DNA of 5,766 nt from JBBSTY01 sp038235385 (GTDB taxonomy: Bacteria; Actinomycetota; Acidimicrobiia; Acidimicrobiales; Acidimicrobilacustridaceae). The position numbers were made by a program, and so were the translations under genes. The notes under the pieces are model-generated. The model was not told the DNA's origin. It did not search any database and saw only the letters and a program-made list of their open reading frames with translations. Positions 1 to 5,766 of the stretch are shown piece after piece (the stretch's first letter is position 1; the number at the start of each line of letters is the position of its first letter). The DNA lies in contig JBBSTY010000186.1 of the NCBI GenBank assembly GCA_038235385.1, positions 1-5,766 of the forward strand. Direction: 5' to 3'.

Positions 1-44
1 AGAGCATGGCCGAACCGTACCGGTGCAACCGCGTCGTGTCAGCG

Positions 45-69
45 CCCGAGAAGGGTGACCCTGCTCGGG
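45..69. terminator. Strong inverted repeat, possible terminator without a U-tract
   Basis: CCCGAG (45-50) pairs perfectly with CTCGGG (64-69). Inside it, AGGGT (52-56) can pair with ACCCT (58-62), with one A/G mismatch between the two stems. The element lies about 117 bp beyond the 3' end of the minus-strand tRNA-Leu. It could terminate that transcript or a gene to the left of the window. No T-run follows on either strand, so the terminator role is inferred only from stem strength. The rest of 1-185 shows no coding region, promoter or RNA gene that I can support. Confidence 0.35.
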
Positions 70-185
70 GTCGGGGAACACAGGTCGAGATCAGCTGCAC
101 CCGTCCGACCCCCCCGCTGTCGCGTCGGCGCCACGTCCGGCGGCCGTCGGGATGCGGAGACACGGGTACGCCGGGGCGGTGGCGG

Positions 186-269
186 TGCGGGCGGGGGGAC
201 TCGAACCCCCACATCCTCTCGGATACCAGGACCTAAACCTGGCGCGTCTGCCGGTTCCGCCACGCCCGC
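186..269 (-). tRNA. tRNA-Leu, anticodon UAG
   Basis: Read on the minus strand, the 84-nt sequence folds as a class II tRNA. The 7-bp acceptor stem GCGGGCG/CGCCCGC is perfect and is followed by discriminator A. The anticodon stem is CCAGG/CCTGG with loop TTTAGGT, so the anticodon is TAG (plus-strand positions 233-235), which reads CUA leucine codons. The long variable arm typical of tRNA-Leu is present, with stem ATCC/GGAT and loop GAGA. The T arm is GGGGG, TTCGAGT, CCCCC. The 3' CCA is not encoded, because the discriminator is followed by CCG, so it must be added after transcription. A -10-like box lies 11 nt upstream. No integrase or duplicated 3' end is visible nearby, so there is no sign that it serves as an attachment site. 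Confidence 0.96.
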
Positions 270-280
270 GTGGCGATCGA

Positions 281-309
281 ACGCTAGTGGGACCCGCCAG
301 CGGAGTCGC
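281..309 (-). promoter_or_regulatory. Probable promoter of tRNA-Leu
   Basis: On the minus strand TAGCGT (281-286) matches the actinobacterial TAnnnT -10 core. It ends 11 nt before the tRNA 5' end, which would give a leader of only a few nucleotides. The best -35 is a weak GCGACT (304-309) with a 17-nt spacer. The support is position and a short motif only. Confidence 0.35.
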
Positions 310-331
310 GCCGCATGCGGCACCGGCCGGT
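310..331. repeat. Two adjacent perfect palindromes
   Basis: GCCGCATGCGGC (310-321) is a perfect 12-bp palindrome. It is immediately followed by ACCGGCCGGT (322-331), a perfect 10-bp palindrome. They lie in the divergent spacer between tRNA-Leu and clpP, just upstream of the inferred -35 region of the tRNA gene. They could be an operator or simply GC-rich coincidence. The rest of the 270-542 spacer shows only the inferred promoters and the clpP ribosome binding site. Confidence 0.3.
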
Positions 332-470
332 GGCGTCGTCCGGCCCGGCGGAGTGTGGCCGGTCGAGCGTCGCGGTCATCGACGAACCGTGCCTCGCCGC
401 CGCGGTCCGTCGTGGTGGGACGACCGACGAGCGCGAGCGGTGCGGTGTCCGGGATCGCCGACGGAACCAG

Positions 471-476
471 TAGCCT
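471..476 (+). promoter_or_regulatory. Candidate -10 box of clpP
   Basis: TAGCCT fits the TAnnnT core and resembles the TAGCGT and TAGGCT boxes in front of the tRNA and the methyltransferase gene. It would start transcription about 60 nt upstream of the clpP start codon, leaving an untranslated leader that contains the Shine-Dalgarno sequence. I see no good -35 element, so this is tentative. Confidence 0.3.
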
Positions 477-525
477 GCTCCCACCGGTGCGCTCGTCGCT
501 GATCGAGCCACGTGAACGAACGTCG

Positions 526-531
526 AAGGAG
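526..531 (+). promoter_or_regulatory. Ribosome binding site of clpP
   Basis: AAGGAG is complementary to the 3' end of 16S rRNA and lies 11 nt before the ATG at 543. It supports this start over alternative upstream codons in other frames. It is the clearest Shine-Dalgarno sequence in the window. Confidence 0.7.
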
Positions 532-542
532 ACCCGCCAGGT

Positions 543-1181
543 ATGCAGACGCCGCCGATCGTGCCGATGATGGCTGGTCCGGGAGGGCTCGATCCGAGCC
601 AGGACATGTACCGCCTGCTCCTGAAGGAGCGCATCGTTTTCCTGGGCTCAGAGGTCAACGACCAGGTCGCCAACCTGCTGATCGCCCAACTGATCTACCT
701 CGAGTACGAAGATCCCACCCGCGACATCTGGCTCTACATCAACTCGCCGGGCGGCTCGATCACGGCGGGCATGGCCATCTACGACACGATGCAGTTCGTC
801 AGCCCCGACGTGGGCACGATCTGCATGGGTCTGGGCGCGTCGATGGGCCAGTTCCTGCTCACGGCCGGTGCGCCCGGCAAGCGGTTCGCGCTGCCGAACG
901 CCGAGATCCTGATGCACCAACCGCTCGGCGGCATCCAGGGCCAGGCATCCGACATCGCCATCCAGGCCGAGCGGATGCGGCTGGTCAAGGAGCGGATGGC
1001 CGAGCGCATCGCGTTCCACTCCGGCCAACCCATGGAGCAGATCGTCAAGGACAGCGAGCGCGACCGTTGGTTCGACGCCGAGGAAGCCGTTGCGTACGGG
1101 CTCATCGACCGCGTCATGGGCAAGCGTGGCGAGATGGCTGCCGACGACGATCTGAGCGAGCTCCCCGGCGACGACGACTGA
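543..1181 (+). CDS. ATP-dependent Clp protease proteolytic subunit (ClpP1-like)
   Basis: This 212-residue protein is the serine peptidase subunit of the cytoplasmic Clp protease, which forms two stacked heptamers that degrade proteins unfolded by ClpX or ClpC. The catalytic triad is intact: Ser100 in GASMGQ, His125 in LMHQP and Asp174 in SERDRW. The oxyanion-hole glycines are in NSPGGS (68-72). Length matches the family (about 200 aa). Segments such as ERIVFLGSEVND and DSERDRWF resemble what I recall of mycobacterial ClpP1 rather than ClpP2. The N-terminus (1-20) is Pro/Gly/Met-rich and unlike the usual axial-loop sequence, and the C-terminus is a short acidic tail (DDD...GDDD). The start has an AAGGAG box 11 nt upstream. 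Actinobacteria often encode two ClpP subunits side by side, but no second clpP, clpX or tig is adjacent here. The neighbours are a divergent tRNA-Leu and a convergent lipoprotein gene, so it looks monocistronic. Confidence 0.97.
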   Translation: MQTPPIVPMMAGPGGLDPSQDMYRLLLKERIVFLGSEVNDQVANLLIAQLIYLEYEDPTRDIWLYINSPGGSITAGMAIYDTMQFVSPDVGTICMGLGASMGQFLLTAGAPGKRFALPNAEILMHQPLGGIQGQASDIAIQAERMRLVKERMAERIAFHSGQPMEQIVKDSERDRWFDAEEAVAYGLIDRVMGKRGEMAADDDLSELPGDDD

Positions 1182-1222
1182 TCGTCAGGGCGGCGCCGGT
1201 CGGACCCTCGTCAGGGGACGAG
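1173..1222. terminator. Small hairpins between convergent clpP and lipoprotein genes
   Basis: Two short inverted repeats span the 29-bp gap. GACGA (1173-1177) pairs with TCGTC (1182-1186) across the clpP stop codon. CTCGTC (1207-1212) pairs with GACGAG (1217-1222) with a 4-nt AGGG loop and overlaps the lipoprotein stop codon. Either could act as a bidirectional terminator for the converging transcripts. The stems are short and have no U-tract, so confidence is low. Confidence 0.3.
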
Positions 1223-1858
1223 CAACGACGGTGTCGAGGTGGTGCTGGTGCTGGGCCCGCCCGGCGTTCCGGGATCGGCCGAACCCGGGTCGCCCGGTCC
1301 GGCGGTTGACGACCCGTCGCTCGCCGGGGTGACGTCGCTCGGGGTCGTCACGGGGGCGTCCTGGCCTCCGGTGCCGGCGAGCGGTCCGGTGCCCGTGCCG
1401 CCGCGGACGTCCACCTGGCAGTTCTGACGGGTGTAGTCGGCCACGGCCGCACCGGCGGCCTCGATCTGGCCCAGATCGGCGCCTCGACCGCGGAACACCT
1501 CGTCAGCGATGCCGGAACGGTCGGTGGCCGTGCCGGCGACCGTGGCGAAGTCATCGGTGATGCCGAGCAGGACCTGCACCGACGGCTGGATCTCCGCAGG
1601 GGCCACCTCGTCGAGTCGACGGAGATCATCGGCCCGGGCTCCGATCTCGACCGGATCGCCGCCACCGAGGTCGCGGTCGAGCGTCACCAGCGATTCGGCC
1701 TGCGAGCAGTAGTTGGCGATCGAGCGCTCCGGGGCGGTGGAGCACGCCCCCATGGCCGCGGCCACCGTGACGGCGACGAGAACCGTCGCGGCGATCGGAC
1801 GGACGCGACGGCGATCGGACACACGACGGTGATCGGACACACGACGGTGATCGGACAT
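1211..1858 (-). CDS. Putative secreted lipoprotein of unknown function
   Basis: This is a 215-residue protein that I cannot assign to a named family. The N-terminus is Arg-rich, with the six-residue motif SDHRRV repeated two and a half times (2-19). A hydrophobic stretch follows (about 21-38) and ends in a lipobox-like AMGAC with Cys39, suggesting export and lipid attachment at the membrane outer face. The mature part has a compact, probably helical domain (about 45-148) bounded by Cys51 and Cys147, which could form a disulfide. Small actinobacterial lipoproteins often have this layout. The last 65 residues are a low-complexity Gly/Pro/Ser/Thr tail that may be cell-wall spanning or disordered. 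The start is uncertain: ATG 1858 has no Shine-Dalgarno sequence, in-frame GTGs lie at 1840 and 1822, and an ATG at 1966 would give 251 aa. It lies downstream of rpe on the same strand but 253 bp away, so co-transcription is doubtful. Confidence 0.75.
   Translation of the reverse strand: MSDHRRVSDHRRVSDRRRVRPIAATVLVAVTVAAAMGACSTAPERSIANYCSQAESLVTLDRDLGGGDPVEIGARADDLRRLDEVAPAEIQPSVQVLLGITDDFATVAGTATDRSGIADEVFRGRGADLGQIEAAGAAVADYTRQNCQVDVRGGTGTGPLAGTGGQDAPVTTPSDVTPASDGSSTAGPGDPGSADPGTPGGPSTSTTSTPSLLVP
1793..1857. repeat. 18-bp tandem repeat at the 5' end of the lipoprotein gene
   Basis: The unit GATCGGACACACGACGGT occurs twice exactly (1813-1830 and 1831-1848). A 9-bp partial copy follows at 1849-1857. 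A diverged 20-bp copy precedes at 1793-1812. Read on the minus strand, the unit encodes SDHRRV. Each exact copy carries a GTG valine codon, so the array places potential start codons 18 bp apart. Copy-number change would keep the reading frame and only lengthen or shorten the signal-peptide n-region. Confidence 0.85.
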
Positions 1859-2111
<253 letters not shown>

Positions 2112-2804
2112 TCAGCGGGCGGCGTCGGCCCGTTCGCGGAGCTCCTCGACTGCGTGACCGAAGCCGGCTTCGTCGCGGAACAGCGCGCTGCCGGCGATGA
2201 ACACGTTGGCGCCCGCACGGGCGGCGCCGGCGATGGTGTCCGGACTGATCCCACCGTCGACCTCGATGTCGACGTCGAGGCCACGGTTCACGATCATCTG
2301 TCGGACGGCCGCGATCTTCGGCTCCATGGTGGCGATGTAGGCCTGCCCGCCGAAGCCGGGGTTCACCGTCATGACCAGCACCATGTCGACGAGGTCGAGC
2401 ACGTTCTCGACCGCTTGGACCGGTGTGGACGGGTTGATGGCCACCGCGGCGACGCCCCCCGCATCGGCGACGGCACCGAGGGTGCGGTGCAGGTGGACCA
2501 CCGACTCGGCATGGATGATGAGCCGCTGGCACCCGGCCTCGACGAACGCTCGCAGCACCCAGTCGGGGTCCTCGATCATGAGATGCGCCTCGAAGGGCAC
2601 GGCGACCTTGTCGCGCACCGAGGCGATGGTGTCGGGGCCGAAGGTGATGTTGGGCACGAACCGACCGTCCATGACATCCCACTGGATGCGGTCCACCCCA
2701 CCCTTCTCGAGCGCCATGACCTCGTCGCCGAGGCGACTGAAGTCGGCCGGCAGCACCGAGGGGACGATCAGGACGGGGCGGTCGGTGCCGGGGGAGGAGG
2801 TCAT
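2112..2804 (-). CDS. rpe: Ribulose-phosphate 3-epimerase
   Basis: This 230-residue cytoplasmic TIM-barrel enzyme interconverts ribulose 5-phosphate and xylulose 5-phosphate in the pentose phosphate pathway. Family motifs appear in order: PSVLPADFSRLGDE (15-28), WDVMDGRFVPNITFG (42-56), EAHLMIEDP (72-80), NPGFGGQ (149-155), EVDGGI (181-186) and IAGSALF (203-209). The catalytic acid/base pair is Asp43 and Asp183, and metal-ligand His74 is present. The position normally occupied by the first metal-ligand His, two residues before Asp43, is Gln41 (codon 2682-2684), which is unusual. Length is normal (about 220 aa). The start at ATG 2804 is chosen because a -10 box TATCGT ends 8 nt upstream, consistent with a leaderless mRNA, and the conserved part begins at about residue 11. 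It is divergent from the RNA methyltransferase gene. Confidence 0.96.
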   Translation of the reverse strand: MTSSPGTDRPVLIVPSVLPADFSRLGDEVMALEKGGVDRIQWDVMDGRFVPNITFGPDTIASVRDKVAVPFEAHLMIEDPDWVLRAFVEAGCQRLIIHAESVVHLHRTLGAVADAGGVAAVAINPSTPVQAVENVLDLVDMVLVMTVNPGFGGQAYIATMEPKIAAVRQMIVNRGLDVDIEVDGGISPDTIAGAARAGANVFIAGSALFRDEAGFGHAVEELRERADAAR

Positions 2805-2812
2805 GTGCTCCG

Positions 2813-2840
2813 ACGATACCGGGGCGTCAGCGGGTGTCGG
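2813..2840 (-). promoter_or_regulatory. Promoter of rpe, probably leaderless
   Basis: On the minus strand CCGACA (2835-2840, 4 of 6 matches to TTGACA), a 16-nt spacer and TATCGT (2813-2818) form a reasonable sigma-70-type promoter. The -10 box ends 8 nt before the rpe ATG, so transcription should begin at or next to the start codon. No Shine-Dalgarno sequence is needed in that case. Confidence 0.55.
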
Positions 2841-2883
2841 ACGAGATCGGCGGCGCGGGTACGTCGGCGTGCGGGTCGGTCGG

Positions 2884-2913
2884 TCGGAACGTCGACGCCG
2901 GTGTGCCTAGGCT
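2884..2913 (+). promoter_or_regulatory. Promoter of the RNA methyltransferase gene, probably leaderless
   Basis: TAGGCT (2908-2913) matches the TAnnnT core and ends 7 nt before ATG 2921, which places the transcription start at the start codon. A weak -35 candidate TCGGAA lies at 2884-2889 with an 18-nt spacer. The position of the -10 box argues against the upstream in-frame start at 2834, because that start would be upstream of the promoter. Confidence 0.5.
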
Positions 2914-2920
2914 CGATGCC

Positions 2921-4150
2921 ATGGACGAGGTCGCCGGGGTCCGCACCCGTCTGGAGCTCACCACGACGGCAGCGGTCGCCGGGGGCACCTCGCTCGCTCG
3001 GGACGGCGATGGTCGGGTGGTGTTCGTGAGCGGTGCCCTGCCCGGCGAACGGGTGGCGGTGACGATCACCGAGACCCGCAAGGACTTCGCCCGCGCGCAG
3101 GTGACCGACGTCCTCGACCCGTCGCCGGACCGGGTCACGCCACCGTGCCCGCACGTCGAGCGAGGGTGTGGCGGGTGCGATCTCCAGCACGTGCGAGCGG
3201 GGGCACAACCGGCGCTGAAGCGATCCATCGTGGTCGACTCGCTCCGGCGCATCGGGCGCATCGCCGACGCGGACGATCGGGTGCGACTGGGACCGCCTCT
3301 TGCGGATCGGTCCTATCGCACGACGGTCCGCGGCGCCGTCGAACGCGGACGCTTCGGGTTCCGGGCGCAACGCTCGCATGACGTCGTCGACGTCGACCAC
3401 TGCCTGGTGGCCCATCCGCTCGTCGACGAGATCATCGCGGTGGGTCGCTTCGACCGCCAGGACGAGGTCATCATCCGGGCGGGAGCAGCGACCGGCGAGC
3501 GCCTCGTGCTCACCTCGCCCGACTCGGTCGGTGTCGTCGTTCCCGATGGCGTCGTGGTCGTCGGTCGATCGACGATCACCGATCACCCCGAACCCTGGTT
3601 CCACGAGGACATAGCCGGCACCCGACTGCGCATCTCGGCCACGTCGTTCTTCCAGGCACGGCCCGACGGTGCCGAGGCGCTGGTTGCCGCCGTGATCGAG
3701 CTCGGTGGGAGGGAGCTCGCAGGTGCCAACCACGTGGTGGACGCCTACGGCGGGGTCGGGTTGTTCGCGGCGACTGCGGTGCCCCCGTCGGCGCGGACCA
3801 CCGTCGTCGAGTGGAACCGCTCGTCGATCGCCGATGCGACGGCGAACCTGCGGGGCCGCGACGTCACCGTCCGACGATCCGATGTCGCCCGGTGGCACCC
3901 GTCTCCCGCCGACGTCGTGATCGCCGATCCGGCGCGATCAGGCCTGGGCCGGCGTGGCGCCGACGCGCTCGTCGGCACCGACGCGTCGGTGATCGTGCTG
4001 GTGAGCTGCGATCCCGCGTCCATGGCACGGGACGCGACGTTGCTCGCCCCGCGGGGCTACTCCCTGGAGGAGGCGCTCGTCGTCGACCTCTTCCCGCACA
4101 CCCACCACGTCGAGGTGGTCAGCCGATTCGTCCGGGAGGTGCCGACGTGA
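2921..4150 (+). CDS. TRAM-domain RNA (uracil-C5-)methyltransferase, RlmD/TrmA family
   Basis: This 409-residue S-adenosylmethionine enzyme is expected to make 5-methyluridine in 23S rRNA or tRNA. An N-terminal TRAM RNA-binding domain covers about residues 8-68. An RlmD-type [4Fe-4S] cluster motif follows: Cys76, Cys83 and Cys86 (CPHVERGCGGC) with a likely fourth ligand Cys161 (VDHCLV). The C-terminal Rossmann methyltransferase has SFFQ (242-245), the SAM-binding VVDAYGGVGLF (272-282) and DPARSG (336-341). The catalytic nucleophile is Cys363 in VSCDPASMARD, and the base is Glu398 in HHVEVV. DPARSG and SCDP replace the commoner DPPR.G and SCNP. All key residues are present, so it should be active. 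The iron-sulfur cysteines favour RlmD or RlmC over TrmA, but the exact target base cannot be decided from sequence. I chose ATG 2921 over an in-frame ATG at 2834 because the -10 box sits just upstream of 2921 and the TRAM homology starts after it. Confidence 0.92.
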   Translation: MDEVAGVRTRLELTTTAAVAGGTSLARDGDGRVVFVSGALPGERVAVTITETRKDFARAQVTDVLDPSPDRVTPPCPHVERGCGGCDLQHVRAGAQPALKRSIVVDSLRRIGRIADADDRVRLGPPLADRSYRTTVRGAVERGRFGFRAQRSHDVVDVDHCLVAHPLVDEIIAVGRFDRQDEVIIRAGAATGERLVLTSPDSVGVVVPDGVVVVGRSTITDHPEPWFHEDIAGTRLRISATSFFQARPDGAEALVAAVIELGGRELAGANHVVDAYGGVGLFAATAVPPSARTTVVEWNRSSIADATANLRGRDVTVRRSDVARWHPSPADVVIADPARSGLGRRGADALVGTDASVIVLVSCDPASMARDATLLAPRGYSLEEALVVDLFPHTHHVEVVSRFVREVPT

Positions 4151-4152
4151 CA

Positions 4153-4194
4153 CGGTGCAGGTGCCGGGTTCCCGGCAGCCGTGGTCGTGCACCG
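4153..4194 (+). terminator. Compound hairpin just after the methyltransferase stop
   Basis: CGGTGCA (4153-4159) pairs with TGCACCG (4188-4194), enclosing a second stem TGCCGGG/CCCGGCA (4162-4168 with 4171-4177) with a TT tip. The element begins 3 nt after the stop codon. Its last three bases overlap the first arm of the next hairpin, so the two outer stems are partly exclusive. The likely role is transcript termination or 3'-end stabilisation. Confidence 0.5.
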
Positions 4195-4216
4195 GAGCGG
4201 TGCTGAACCGCTCCGG
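4192..4216 (+). terminator. Perfect 10-bp stem hairpin, likely terminator
   Basis: CCGGAGCGGT (4192-4201) and ACCGCTCCGG (4207-4216) are perfect complements around a 5-nt loop GCTGA. It lies 41 nt after the methyltransferase stop codon and before the DUF305 gene. There is no U-tract, as is common for terminators in high-GC actinobacteria. A smaller hairpin, CCACG/CGTGG (4223-4236), follows. Confidence 0.65.
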
Positions 4217-4275
4217 CTGACGCCACGGCGGCGTGGAACCCTGCGACCCCCGCCGACGTTGTGAGAGCGATGCGC

Positions 4276-5037
4276 ATGGACACCGATTCCACACCCGACA
4301 CCGAGACGGGCACCGACACCGACACCGAGCCATCGAACGGGGCCGATGGGGTCGACGGGGCAGATGGGGCAGATGGCGCGCCCGATCTGGCCGACCCGGC
4401 CGACCCGGCCGGCTCCGGGTCCGTCACGAGCCGGGCGTCGGCGTTCGGTCCGGCCAAGTGGGCGGTGCTCGGCCTGGCCATGGTGTTCCTCGTCGGCGCC
4501 GCCGGGTACTTCGTCGGCGTCCGCACCGCATCGCCGCCCACCAGCGCGGTCGACGAGGGTTTCCTCCAGGACATGTCCGATCACCACGACCAAGCCGTGC
4601 GGATCGCCCAGGCAGAGCTCACCCACGGGTCGGACCCGGTGGTGCGTGACTTCGCCATGGAGGTGCTGCTCTTCCAGCGGCGCGAGCTCGGCATCATGCA
4701 GACCTACCAACAGGAGCGGGGGATCCTCGCGGCCGACTACGACCCCGAACGGCTCACCATGGCCTGGATGGACATGCCCCGGCCGCTGTCGGCGATGAAC
4801 GGGATGGCGACACCCGAACAACTCGCCGACCTCGACGCCGCCCGGGGGGTGGACGCGGACAAGCTCTTCCTCCAGTTGATGATGGAGCACCACCGCGGGG
4901 GTGTGCACATGGCCACCTACGCGGCCGACCACGCGGCGGACCAGAAGATCGTCGTGCTCGCCCAGCGCATGGCACGCAACCAGGCGGCCGAGATCGACGA
5001 GTACCAGGTGGTGCTCGACCGCCTCGAAGCCGCCTAG
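4276..5037 (+). CDS. Membrane-anchored DUF305 (ferritin-like, CopM-type) protein
   Basis: This is a 253-residue protein from ATG 4276. The first 55 residues are a low-complexity, acidic Asp/Thr/Gly/Ala tail with GAD/GVD triplets and paired ADP elements. One membrane helix follows (about 61-82, KWAVLGLAMVFLVGAAGYFVG), so the tail should be cytoplasmic and the rest outside the membrane. The outer part is a DUF305 domain (about 93-250) with two characteristic histidine pairs, DMSDHHDQAV (His103, His104) and MMEHHRGGVHMA (His205, His206, His211), plus many methionines. Family members such as cyanobacterial CopM bind copper, so metal binding is plausible but not shown. GAGAG at 4263-4267 lies 8 nt before ATG 4276 and favours this start. 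GTG 4261 and ATG 4270 are in-frame alternatives. It follows a terminator-like hairpin, so it probably has its own promoter, though I see no clear -10 box. It ends 13 bp from a convergent hydrolase gene. Confidence 0.88.
   Translation: MDTDSTPDTETGTDTDTEPSNGADGVDGADGADGAPDLADPADPAGSGSVTSRASAFGPAKWAVLGLAMVFLVGAAGYFVGVRTASPPTSAVDEGFLQDMSDHHDQAVRIAQAELTHGSDPVVRDFAMEVLLFQRRELGIMQTYQQERGILAADYDPERLTMAWMDMPRPLSAMNGMATPEQLADLDAARGVDADKLFLQLMMEHHRGGVHMATYAADHAADQKIVVLAQRMARNQAAEIDEYQVVLDRLEAA
4311..4410. repeat. Tandem repeats in the DUF305 N-terminal tail
   Basis: Three short in-frame arrays lie in the coding sequence. CACCGA occurs three times (4311-4328). A GGGGCAGAT-type 9-mer occurs four times (4339-4374, last two copies identical, first two diverged). 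GACCCGGCC occurs twice (4393-4410). All units are multiples of three, so copy changes would alter only tail length. This region encodes the Thr/Asp, Gly-Ala-Asp and Asp-Pro-Ala stretches. Confidence 0.85.
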
Positions 5038-5050
5038 CACCGGGGGCGTC

Positions 5051-5766
5051 TCAGCGGACCGGGTCGACCGGGGCTGCCGCGTTCGTGGCGTCGGCCGTGA
5101 CCCGCACCACGAACGCCCCTGCCTGGCGGACCGCACGGTCAGCGGATTCGAGCATGCCGGCCTGGAGCGGGAAGTCGTGCCAGAGCCGGTTGCCGATGGA
5201 CAACGTGATCTCGCCTCCGGCGTCGTCGACCGCCCGAGCGAGGCGCAGCGAGTCCGGGACCAGGATGTCGTCGGCCCCTGATTGGACCAGGACGGGAGGG
5301 AGGCCGGCCTGGGATCCCAACAACGGCGAGATGCCGGGATGCGAGAGCGCAGTGCCCGCCCCGTAGGCATCGGCGCTGCGCTCGAGCCAACCGGCGGTGA
5401 GCATCGGATCGCGGCGGGCCAGCTCGTGGTCGGTGCGCCGGTTGGCCGTGAGGTCCAGCCAGGGGGAGATGAGGACGAGACCAGCGGGCAACGCGGCGTG
5501 CGCGTCGCGGAGCCGTGCGATGAGGGCCAGGGCGAGGCCCGCGCCGGCGGAGTCGCCGCTCAGCACGATGCGCGCGGGATCGATCGCCGACGACAGCTCC
5601 TGCCACACCGCGGCGGCATCGTCGAGCGCGGCGGGGAACGGGTGCTCGGGTGCGAGCCGGTAGTCGGGGAGCACGACCGTCGCTCCGGTGGCGGCGACGA
5701 GCGATGCCGCCCACGCCTGCGCCAGCAGCGGGCTCCCGACGACGTAGCCACCTCCGTGCAGGTGCA
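5051..5766 (-). CDS. Alpha/beta hydrolase, HSL family (esterase/lipase), 5' end missing
   Basis: The C-terminal 237 residues of a hormone-sensitive-lipase-type carboxylesterase are present. The gene runs off the right edge, so the start is unknown and roughly 70-100 N-terminal residues are probably missing. At the edge is the family oxyanion-hole motif HGGGYVVG (residues 3-10 of the visible part). DYRLAPEHPFPAALDD (34-49) follows. The nucleophile elbow GDSAGAG contains Ser72. The catalytic Asp is Asp165 in SGADDILVPDS and the His is His196 in LWHDFPL. The triad is complete. Such enzymes hydrolyse short- to medium-chain acyl esters, but the substrate cannot be read from sequence. The HGGG motif is in the same frame as the rest, so the gene is not broken within the window. 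It is convergent with the DUF305 gene, with 13 bp between the stop codons and no room for a separate terminator. Confidence 0.93.
   Translation of the reverse strand, partial: HLHGGGYVVGSPLLAQAWAASLVAATGATVVLPDYRLAPEHPFPAALDDAAAVWQELSSAIDPARIVLSGDSAGAGLALALIARLRDAHAALPAGLVLISPWLDLTANRRTDHELARRDPMLTAGWLERSADAYGAGTALSHPGISPLLGSQAGLPPVLVQSGADDILVPDSLRLARAVDDAGGEITLSIGNRLWHDFPLQAGMLESADRAVRQAGAFVVRVTADATNAAAPVDPVR

Overview
The window is very GC-rich chromosomal DNA with densely packed genes, strong G/C third-position bias and TAnnnT-type -10 boxes. Two genes appear to have leaderless starts. The ClpP1-type protease subunit and the style of the lipoprotein and the TRAM methyltransferase point to a high-GC actinobacterium. 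A deep lineage such as Acidimicrobiia is my best guess, but that is inference from protein style, not from a database search.

Layout, left to right. Positions 1-185 hold no gene I can support, only a strong inverted repeat. A tRNA-Leu(UAG) lies on the minus strand at 186-269. A 273-bp spacer separates it from a divergent clpP (543-1181, +), the catalytic subunit of the Clp protease. Convergent with clpP, after a 29-bp gap, is a minus-strand lipoprotein of unknown function (1211-1858), whose 5' end is an 18-bp tandem repeat. A 253-bp spacer containing a hexamer microsatellite separates it from rpe (2112-2804, -), ribulose-phosphate 3-epimerase. rpe is divergent from a TRAM-domain, iron-sulfur RNA (uracil-C5) methyltransferase (2921-4150, +), and both starts lie just below -10 boxes. 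Clustered hairpins follow the methyltransferase. Then comes a membrane-anchored DUF305 protein (4276-5037, +) with a repetitive acidic N-terminal tail. It converges, with only 13 bp between, on the 3' part of an HSL-family alpha/beta hydrolase (5051 to beyond 5766, -), which is cut by the right edge of the window.

The genes do not form one pathway. They are housekeeping functions (protein turnover, tRNA, pentose phosphate pathway, rRNA/tRNA modification) mixed with cell-envelope proteins and an esterase. I see no integrase, transposase, CRISPR array, toxin-antitoxin pair or defence island, and no convincing new multi-gene system. The items most worth a second look are a His-to-Gln change at a conserved Rpe metal-ligand position, the paired leaderless promoters, the staggered start codons created by the lipoprotein's 18-bp repeat, and the hairpin cluster at 4153-4236.
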